From Streptomyces caeruleatus (GTDB lineage: Bacteria; Actinomycetota; Actinomycetes; Streptomycetales; Streptomycetaceae), in the NCBI RefSeq assembly GCF_001514235.1, contig NZ_KQ948940.1, forward strand, positions 62,001 through 126,000: a stretch of DNA of 64,000 nucleotides, written 5' to 3'. Each line of letters opens with the position of its first letter. The first letter of the stretch is position 1. The position numbers and the translations under genes were made by a program. This document shows positions 56,943 to 64,000 of the stretch, one piece after another. The notes under the pieces are model-generated. The model ran no database searches. It saw nothing but the letters and a program-made list of their open reading frames with translations, and was not told where the DNA came from.

Positions 56943-58730
56943 GTGATCGAACCGCACGCGCCCGCCCCGCCCGGTGCCCCGCCACCCTGGGCCGGCCCCG
57001 CGCGGCTCCCGGTCCGGCCGGGCACGGGACGGTTCCTGGTCCTCGCGGGCGTCTTCGTCTGCGCCGCCTGCGGACTCGTCTACGAACTCGAACTCGTCGC
57101 CCTCGCCGCGTACTTGATCGGCGACTCGGTCACCCAGGCCTCCGTCGTGCTGTCCGTCATGGTCTTCGCGATGGGCATCGGCTCCCTCGTCGCCAAGCGG
57201 CTGCGCCCCTACGCGGCGGCGGGCTTCGGCGCCATCGAGGCCGTCCTCGCCCTGGTCGGCGGCTGCAGCGCGCTCGCCCTGTACGCCGTCTTCGCCTGGA
57301 CCGGCGACTGGGGCGGCCTGTGGGCCAGCGGCCCCCGCTGTCTCCTCGTCGCCTTCTCCCTCACCATCGGCCTGCTGATCGGCGCCGAGATCCCGCTGCT
57401 GATGGAGCTGATCCAGCGCATCCGGCGGCAGGACGCGGGCGGCGCGGTGGCCGACCTGTTCGCCGCGGACTACGTCGGCGCCCTCGTCGGCGGCCTCGCC
57501 TTCCCCTTCCTGCTCCTGCCCCTGCTCGGCCAGTTGACCGCGGCCCTGATCACCGGCGCCGTCAACGCGGTCGCCGGGGGCGCGCTCGTCCTCGGCCTGT
57601 TCCGGCGCGACCTCACCCGCCGCGCCCGCTGGCTCCTGGTGATCGCCAACGTCACCGTCCTCGGCGTCCTCGCCTCCGCCGCCGTCCTCGTCGACGACTT
57701 CGAACGAGCCGCCCGGCACGCCGTGTACGGCCGGGACGTACGCGTGGCACTGCAGACCGGCCTCCAGGAGGTCGTCATCACCGGCGGCACCCACGGCCGC
57801 CCCCTCGACCTCTTCCTCGACGGCCGGCTACGGGTCAGCGGCCGCGACGAACGCCGCTACCACGAGGCGCTGGTCCACCCCGCGATGAGCGGCGAGCACA
57901 CCCGTGTGCTGATCCTCGGCGGAGGCGACGGACTGGCGCTGCGCGAGGTCCTGCGCCACCCCGGGGTGCACCGCGTCGACGTCGTCGAGGTCGACCCGGA
58001 GGTGGTGCGCCTCGCCCGCCGGGACCCTCCCCTGTCCGCCCTCAACGGCCATGCCTACGACGACGAACGCGTCCACGTCATGACCGGCGACGCCTTCCAG
58101 TGGCTGCGCGCCGCACCACGGGCGACGTACGACGTCGTCCTCTCCGATCTGCCCGACCCCGGCATCACGGCCAGCACCAAGCTGTACTCGCAGGAGTTCT
58201 ACGGCCTCGCCCGCCGCGCCCTGACCCCGGCCGGCCGCCTCGCCGTGCACGCCGGACCCGTCTCCTCCCGGCCCCGTGCCTTCTGGACCGTCGACACGAC
58301 GCTGCGTGCCGCGGGGCTGCGCACCGCCCGGTACAGCGTCAGAGGCACCGGCACCGGCACCGGCACCGGCACGGGCGGGGGCGGCTACGGCTTCACGGCG
58401 GGGCCCGACCGTTCGGCGGGGCCGACGCGGGCGCCACAGGACTGGGGGTTCATCCTGGCGGGCCGGGGGGAGCGGCCGGCGCTGCGGCTCGGCGCGGGGG
58501 AAGGGGCGCCGCGGTTGGGGACGTTGACGCGGGCGGGGCTGGTGGCGGGGGCACGGGCCGCGGAGCGGACGCGGGTCTGGGGGCTGGCGGCGTCGACCCT
58601 GGTGCATCCGCGGTACTCGGGCCAGCGGCCAGCGGCCAGCGGCCAGCGGCCAGCGGCCAGCGGACAGCGGGGCAGCGGAGTGGGCGGTCGGGGGCCGGGA
58701 GCATACGCCCGCGGGGACGGTGCCCGGTGA
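56943..58730 (+). CDS. speE: Membrane-fused polyamine aminopropyltransferase (spermidine synthase)
   Basis: 595 residues from a GTG. Seven membrane segments (about residues 30-240) precede a methyltransferase-like spermidine synthase domain: [39 protein letters not shown] and the catalytic D-L-P-D-P. It should transfer the aminopropyl group of decarboxylated S-adenosylmethionine to putrescine, at the membrane. The C-terminus contains a G-T-G-T-G-T-G repeat (near 465) and repeated G-Q-R-P-A-A-S units, both from simple DNA repeats. Confidence 0.85.
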   Translation: MIEPHAPAPPGAPPPWAGPARLPVRPGTGRFLVLAGVFVCAACGLVYELELVALAAYLIGDSVTQASVVLSVMVFAMGIGSLVAKRLRPYAAAGFGAIEAVLALVGGCSALALYAVFAWTGDWGGLWASGPRCLLVAFSLTIGLLIGAEIPLLMELIQRIRRQDAGGAVADLFAADYVGALVGGLAFPFLLLPLLGQLTAALITGAVNAVAGGALVLGLFRRDLTRRARWLLVIANVTVLGVLASAAVLVDDFERAARHAVYGRDVRVALQTGLQEVVITGGTHGRPLDLFLDGRLRVSGRDERRYHEALVHPAMSGEHTRVLILGGGDGLALREVLRHPGVHRVDVVEVDPEVVRLARRDPPLSALNGHAYDDERVHVMTGDAFQWLRAAPRATYDVVLSDLPDPGITASTKLYSQEFYGLARRALTPAGRLAVHAGPVSSRPRAFWTVDTTLRAAGLRTARYSVRGTGTGTGTGTGGGGYGFTAGPDRSAGPTRAPQDWGFILAGRGERPALRLGAGEGAPRLGTLTRAGLVAGARAAERTRVWGLAASTLVHPRYSGQRPAASGQRPAASGQRGSGVGGRGPGAYARGDGAR

Positions 58731-58784
58731 GAATCCCCGGATGTTCGGGTGCGCTTCTCGCCATGCTGGGTAGGCTCGGGCCTC

Positions 58785-59639
58785 ATGGAGCATGAGGTGT
58801 TCGTTCCGGTTGCGGCCGAGCGGCTCAGGGAGGTGCTGGCCGATCCCGCGCGGGTCGCCCGGGCCGTCCCCGGGCTCCAGCAGGACGCCGGAGCCGAGCC
58901 CGTCGCCGGGCGGCTGAAGGTGCGGGTCGGCGGTCACACCATCACCTATCGGGGTGCCGCTCGGGTGTCCGCGCGCGAGGACGGGTCGTACGCCGTCGAG
59001 GGCGACGCGACCGAGGCGCGCGGTACCGGGTCGGTGAAGCTCGCGCTCACGGTGTGGGTGCGGGACGCCGAGGAGGGCTCGGGGGCCACGGTGCGGTTCG
59101 AGGGGTCGGCCTCCGCGGACGGGCGGGTTGCGGAGTTCTCGGCCGACGCGGTGTCGGCGGCTGTGGGGCGGCTGCTGAACCGGTTCGGGGAGCAGTTGGG
59201 GGTGGTGGCGGATCAGGGGCGTGACGTCGAGGACGGGAGTCCTGCCGACGGGACTGCCGGGGAGGCTGCCGACGGGACTGCCGGGGAGGCTGCCGACGGG
59301 ACTGCTGACGGGACTGCCGACGAGGGCTTGGCGCCGGGGGAGTTCGAGACCCGTGTCACCAGTGACTTCGAGACGACGCCGGATGCGGATGACGCTGCGG
59401 CGCCCGGGGACGCCGGTGACGGTGAGCCTCCCGTGGCCGAGGCGGCTCATGCCCGGCGGACGATGATCGGGCGGAGTGCGGAGGAAGTGGACCATGCGCC
59501 TCCGCGGGGGCGGTATGCGCCGGTTCCCGCGCCGCAGACGGTTGTGCCGGGGTCGGCGTTGCGGTGGGCTGCGCCGGCGGCCGCGGTGGTGTTGGCCTCG
59601 GCGATCGTGGTGAGTCGGGTGATGCGGCGCCGGCGGTGA
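58785..59639 (+). CDS. SRPBCC (CoxG-like) protein with a C-terminal membrane anchor
   Basis: 284 residues from an ATG. The SRPBCC fold (residues 1-145) matches the carbon-monoxide-dehydrogenase subunit G type: V-F-V-P-V-A-A-E-R-L-R-E-V-L-A-D-P-A-R-V-A-R-A-V-P-G-L. A low-complexity linker with repeated A-D-G-T-A-G-E-A units follows (about 150-185), and a single membrane helix ends the protein (W-A-A-P-A-A-A-V-V-L-A-S-A-I-V-V). No CO dehydrogenase genes are near, so it probably acts as a hydrophobic-ligand carrier at the membrane. Confidence 0.8.
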   Translation: MEHEVFVPVAAERLREVLADPARVARAVPGLQQDAGAEPVAGRLKVRVGGHTITYRGAARVSAREDGSYAVEGDATEARGTGSVKLALTVWVRDAEEGSGATVRFEGSASADGRVAEFSADAVSAAVGRLLNRFGEQLGVVADQGRDVEDGSPADGTAGEAADGTAGEAADGTADGTADEGLAPGEFETRVTSDFETTPDADDAAAPGDAGDGEPPVAEAAHARRTMIGRSAEEVDHAPPRGRYAPVPAPQTVVPGSALRWAAPAAAVVLASAIVVSRVMRRRR

Positions 59640-59654
59640 GTTCTCCTCGCCCCC

Positions 59655-59870
59655 GCCGCCCCTACCCGTCCCGTCCCTGGGGGCTGCGCCCCCAGACCCC
59701 CGCTGTCGGCCCTGCGGGCCTCGTCCTCAAACGCCGGACGGGCTGAGAATGCCTGGGGCGAAGCCCCAGGAGGGGCGCGGGGAACTGCGCGACCAGCCCC
59801 CGCCGGGCCGCACCCGAAGGAGGACCCGGGGTCGAAGGGGCGGAGCCCCTGGGGATGGGACGGGCGTTGA
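59655..59870. repeat. Streptomyces-type intergenic palindromic repeat region
   Basis: GGGGGCTGCGCCCCC (59680-59694) and GGGGCGAAGCCCC are two of several stem-loops in about 215 bases. The phrase CCTCAAACGCCGGACGGGCTGA and the GGGGCGCGGGGAACTGCGCGACCAG-type segment recur in intergenic regions of many Streptomyces genomes (from memory). It probably ends transcription of the SRPBCC gene and may be a mobile non-coding repeat. Confidence 0.7.
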
Positions 59871-59891
59871 TCGTCCCAGTAGGGTCGTCCC

Positions 59892-60689
59892 GTGAGTAAC
59901 GAACACATCACGCTGACCGCGGGTGACGCGGAGGTGGACGTGCTGCCGGGGAACGGTGGGCGGGTCGGGGGCCTGCGGGTCGCGGGGCGGGAGTTGTTGC
60001 GGCAGGGGGAGCGGTTCGGGTGTTTTCCGATGGTTCCCTGGTGCGGGCGGATTCGGGACGGGCGCTTCCTGGACGGGGCCGTGGTGCGGCAGATGCCGTT
60101 GAACGCCCCGCCGCACGCCATCCACGGCACGGCGCGGGACGGTGCCTGGAAGGTCGCCCGGGTCACCGGTGACGAGGCCGTCATCACGTACGACCTGGTC
60201 GAGCCGTGGCCCTACACCGGCCGGGTCACGCAGGTCGTGCGGCTCGCGGCGGACAGTCTCAGCCTGACCATGGCCGTCGAGACGTACGAGACGTCCTTCC
60301 CGGCGCAGATCGGCTGGCACCCCTGGTTCAACCGGAATCTCGGCGGGGAGGGGGCGCAGGACGTCCGGGTCGACTTCACGCCCGGGTGGCAGGAGGAGCG
60401 GGGCGAGGACCATCTGCCCACAGGGGAGCGGATCGAGCCGCTTCCCGGGCCCTGGGACGACTGCTTCGGGATGCCGGACGGGGTCGACGTCACGCTCACC
60501 TGGCCGGGGCAGCTGGAGCTGAAGGTGAGCAGCCGGGAGGAGTGGGTGGTCGTGTACGACGAGCAGGAGGCCGCCGTGTGCGTCGAGCCGCAGACCGGGC
60601 CGCCCAACGGCCTGAACAGCCTGCCTCGCCTGGTCACGCCCCTGGAACCGCTGGAGGCCACGACCGTCTGGAGCTGGCGGCGCCTCTAA
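59892..60689 (+). CDS. Aldose 1-epimerase
   Basis: 265 residues from a GTG. Motifs of the galactose mutarotase fold: F-P-M-V-P-W-C-G-R-I near residue 46, H-A-I-H-G-T-A near 77 (catalytic His), I-G-W-H-P-W-F near 140 (second His) and C-V-E-P-Q-T-G-P-P-N near 235 (Glu). It interconverts alpha and beta anomers of sugars. It lies 10 bases ahead of pyrE and may share its transcript. Confidence 0.87.
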   Translation: MSNEHITLTAGDAEVDVLPGNGGRVGGLRVAGRELLRQGERFGCFPMVPWCGRIRDGRFLDGAVVRQMPLNAPPHAIHGTARDGAWKVARVTGDEAVITYDLVEPWPYTGRVTQVVRLAADSLSLTMAVETYETSFPAQIGWHPWFNRNLGGEGAQDVRVDFTPGWQEERGEDHLPTGERIEPLPGPWDDCFGMPDGVDVTLTWPGQLELKVSSREEWVVVYDEQEAAVCVEPQTGPPNGLNSLPRLVTPLEPLEATTVWSWRRL

Positions 60690-60699
60690 GCTGGGCGGC

Positions 60700-61248
60700 A
60701 TGACTGACGTACGTGGCGAGCTGTTGCAGCAGATCAAGGACAAGGCCGTGGTGCACGGCAAGGTGACCCTGTCGTCGGGGCTCGAAGCCGACTACTACGT
60801 CGATCTTCGGCGGATCACCCTCGACGGTGAGGCGGCCCCGCTCGTCGGGCAGGTGCTGCTCGATCTGACGGCCGAGCTGGAGTTCGACGCGGTGGGCGGG
60901 CTCACCATGGGCGCCGACCCCGTCGCCGCCGCGATGCTGCACGCCGCCGCCGCGCGCGGGAAGCGGCTGGACGCCTTCGTGGTGCGCAAGGCCGCCAAGG
61001 CGCACGGGCTGCAGCGCCGGGTCGAGGGGCCGGACATCGCGGGCCGGCGCGTGCTCGTCGTCGAGGACACCTCCACCACCGGGGGTTCGCCGCTCACCGC
61101 CGTCGAGGCCGTGCGCGAGGCGGGCGCCGAGGTCGTCGGCGTCGCGACGATCGTCGACCGGGCCACCGGCGCCGCCGAGAAGATCCAGGAGGGCGCGGGG
61201 GTGCCGTACCTCTTCGCCTACGCCAAGGACGAGCTCGGGCTGGACTGA
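60700..61248 (+). CDS. pyrE: Orotate phosphoribosyltransferase
   Basis: 182 residues from an ATG. The PRPP motif is V-L-V-V-E-D-T-S-T-T-G-G-S (about 110-122). The N-terminus includes K-V-T-L-S-S-G-L-E-A-D-Y-Y-V-D-L-R, the orotate-binding start of PyrE. It makes orotidine 5'-monophosphate in pyrimidine synthesis. Length and motifs are as expected for actinobacteria. Confidence 0.95.
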   Translation: MTDVRGELLQQIKDKAVVHGKVTLSSGLEADYYVDLRRITLDGEAAPLVGQVLLDLTAELEFDAVGGLTMGADPVAAAMLHAAAARGKRLDAFVVRKAAKAHGLQRRVEGPDIAGRRVLVVEDTSTTGGSPLTAVEAVREAGAEVVGVATIVDRATGAAEKIQEGAGVPYLFAYAKDELGLD

Positions 61249-61440
61249 TCGGCGGTCCCGAAAAAGGCCGCCGTCTCGGCACGTGACAGACGCTCGGACC
61301 ATCCCGGTTCGTCTGGAAAGATGGGGCCGACGACGACGTCGCAACCCCCCCAAGGTCTAGGTCAGGGCCGTAAGAAGAACGCCGTACGCAGTTACGTACG
61401 CAGTCAGTACGTCAACCCGCACACTCCAAGGAGCGGACAG

Positions 61441-62463
<1,023 letters not shown>

Positions 62464-62520
62464 TTCTCCGGGTCCCTCCCGGGTCCCTCCCGGGACCTGT
62501 CGGGACCTGTCGGGGACTTC

Positions 62521-62553
62521 CGAGCCCGGCGCCTGCCCACGGCGCCGGGCTCG
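62521..62553 (+). terminator. Terminator after fba
   Basis: CGAGCCCGGCGCC (62521-62533) pairs exactly with GGCGCCGGGCTCG (62541-62553), followed by TTGTAT. It separates fba from the MFS gene. Confidence 0.9.
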
Positions 62554-62569
62554 TTGTATACCTGGGGTC

Positions 62570-64000
62570 ATGCCCGACGTCCGGCTGGCCTCACCGCAGG
62601 GCAAATGGATCCTGCTCACCACCGTCCTCGGCTCCAGCATGGCGATGCTGGACTCGACCGTCGTCAACGTCGCCCTCCCGCGTATCGGTGAGGACCTGGA
62701 CGCCGACCTCGCGGCGCTCCAGTGGACGGTCAACGCGTACATGCTCACGCTGGCCGGGCTGATCCTGCTCGGCGGTTCGCTGGGGGACCGCTACGGGCGG
62801 CGTCGGATCTTCGTGGTGGGCGTGGTGTGGTTCGCCGTGGCCTCACTGCTGTGCGGGATCGCCCCGAACGCCGGGGTCCTCATCGCGGCCAGGGCGCTGC
62901 AGGGGGTCGGCGGGGCGCTCCTCACGCCGGGCTCGCTGGCGCTGATCCAGGCGTCCTTCCACCCCGACGACAGGGGGCGGGCCGTCGGCCTGTGGTCGGG
63001 GTTCGGAGGCATCGGCGCCGCGGTGGGCCCGTTCCTGGGCGGCTGGCTGGTGGACGGGCCGGGGTGGCGCTGGGTGTTCCTGCTCAACGTGCCGGTGGCG
63101 CTGGTGTGCGTGCCGATCGCGCTGCGGCACGTTCCGGAGTCGGGGGACGGCCGGGCGCACGCCGCCCGCTTCGACGTACTGGGCGCGGTCCTCGGCGCGC
63201 TGTCCCTCGCCCTGGTGACGTACGCGCTGATCGAGGCCCGGTCGGGCTCGCTGGTCGTGGCCCTCACCGCGGTGGGGGGCGTGGCGGCCGGGGTGGCCTT
63301 CGTGTACGTCGAGCGCCGTCGTCCCGATCCGATGATGCCGCTGGACATCTTCAGATCCCGCCAGTTCACGGCGGTCAACCTCGTCACTCTCTGCGTCTAC
63401 GCGGCCTTCGGCGGCTTCTTCTTCCTCGCCGCCCTCCAGCTCCAGGTCGTCGTCGGCTACTCCGCGCTCGGCGCCGGTACGGCCCTGCTGCCGACGACCG
63501 CCCTGATGCTGCTGTTCTCGGCCCGCTCGGGTGCCCTCGCCGACCGGATCGGGCCCCGGATCCCGCTGACGGCGGGGCCGCTGCTGTGCGCGGCCGGGAT
63601 GCTGCTGATGCTGCGGGTCGGTCCTGACGCCTCGTACCTCCTCGACGTCCTTCCTGCCCTGCTCGTCCTCGGGCTCGGCATGGTCACCCTGGTGGCGCCT
63701 CTGACAGCCACCGTCCTGGCCTCCGTCGACACCGCCCGGGCGGGGCTGGCCAGCGGTGTCAACAACGCGGCGGCGCGGGCCGCGGGGCTGGTCGCGGTGG
63801 CCGCGCTGCCGTTGCTCGCCGGGATGGGGGAGGAGGCGTATCGCTCGCCGGCCGCCTTCGACGACTCGTTCGGGCAGGCGATGGTGTGGTGTGCGGGGAC
63901 CCTCGTGGTCGGTGCCGTGGTCGCCTTCGCGACGGTACGTCCCCTTCCGCCGGACTGCCGCAAGCCGGAATGCCTCCACCACGGGTCGGTCACGGCGCCG
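62570..64000 (+). CDS. DHA2-type MFS transporter, cut by the window end
   Basis: The ATG at 62570 opens a frame that is still open at base 64000 (477 residues seen). Fourteen membrane segments are expected. L-D-S-T-V-V-N-V-A-L-P near residue 25 is motif D1 of the drug:H+ antiporter-2 family, G-D-R-Y-G-R-R-R near 70 is motif A and G-G-I-G-A-A-V-G-P near 150 is motif C. It is probably a multidrug exporter of the EmrB/QacA type. No TetR regulator is visible in the window. Confidence 0.92.
   Translation, partial: MPDVRLASPQGKWILLTTVLGSSMAMLDSTVVNVALPRIGEDLDADLAALQWTVNAYMLTLAGLILLGGSLGDRYGRRRIFVVGVVWFAVASLLCGIAPNAGVLIAARALQGVGGALLTPGSLALIQASFHPDDRGRAVGLWSGFGGIGAAVGPFLGGWLVDGPGWRWVFLLNVPVALVCVPIALRHVPESGDGRAHAARFDVLGAVLGALSLALVTYALIEARSGSLVVALTAVGGVAAGVAFVYVERRRPDPMMPLDIFRSRQFTAVNLVTLCVYAAFGGFFFLAALQLQVVVGYSALGAGTALLPTTALMLLFSARSGALADRIGPRIPLTAGPLLCAAGMLLMLRVGPDASYLLDVLPALLVLGLGMVTLVAPLTATVLASVDTARAGLASGVNNAAARAAGLVAVAALPLLAGMGEEAYRSPAAFDDSFGQAMVWCAGTLVVGAVVAFATVRPLPPDCRKPECLHHGSVTAP

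Overview
The window is chromosomal DNA from a Streptomyces. The evidence is high GC content, frequent GTG and TTG starts, a dnaK-grpE-dnaJ-hspR operon with HspR (HAIR) operators, a DUF397/XRE/ATPase cluster, and many secreted or membrane proteins typical of the genus. From memory, the order dnaK operon, clpB, YbjN, aminotransferase, pyrE, fba matches the conserved core of Streptomyces coelicolor around SCO3671-SCO3649. Two mobile regions interrupt this core.

Mobile region 1 (from before base 1 to about 12.41 kb) is the right part of an actinomycete integrative and conjugative element (AICE, pSAM2-like). It carries three zinc-ribbon microproteins, a TetR regulator of the gamma-butyrolactone-receptor type, a KorSA-like GntR regulator, an FtsK/TraB DNA translocase in a tightly overlapping operon, a run of three paralogous secreted SH3b proteins, a RepSA-like HUH initiator, Xis and a tyrosine integrase. 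A fourth SH3b protein at 1.5 kb and the transfer operon share the same 18-bp palindromic operators and the same promoter layout, so one repressor probably controls both. The element has inserted inside a phosphoribosyltransferase gene; only its 3' part remains here (12.40-12.75 kb).

From 12.8 to 28.9 kb the core holds a secreted GH5 glycosidase, a Yip1-type membrane protein, two FG-GAP proteins (one with a minisatellite made from its own 3' end), a MarR/azoreductase/nitroreductase quinone-response cluster with a shared operator, a GNAT, an MFS transporter, a DUF2637 membrane protein, a membrane Fe-S oxidoreductase, and an MraY/WecA-like protein that lacks key active-site residues.

From 28.9 to 49.5 kb are the HspR heat-shock operon, a DUF397/XRE/HATPase cluster with a Uma2 nuclease, two PA14-FN3 secreted paralogues, a sugar-binding lipoprotein, and a signalling-like cluster: two paralogous LuxR-type regulators, a remnant of a third, a small exported peptide with two DSVWP motifs, and a Rieske-like protein without cluster ligands. 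An F420-type PPOX protein, clpB with its own HAIR operator, and a YbjN protein follow.

Mobile region 2 (about 50.15-54.4 kb) is a small island inside the aminotransferase (dapC/aspC) locus, which from memory contains the attachment site of phage TG1. An orphan 3' end of the gene lies on one side and a complete but sequence-divergent gene on the other, with what looks like the decayed C-terminus of a serine integrase inside. Its cargo is the most interesting part of the window. It consists of two convergent gene pairs in which all four proteins carry a GSGTFIGRDNxGD-like motif, C-terminal in the small helical member and N-terminal in its partner, which has transmembrane segments. The layout resembles bacterial amyloid-signalling (BASS) effector pairs.

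From 55.6 kb to the end come a Ser/Gly/Cys-rich membrane protein, DUF2617, a membrane-fused spermidine synthase, an SRPBCC protein, an aldose 1-epimerase, pyrE, fba and a DHA2-type MFS transporter cut by the window edge.
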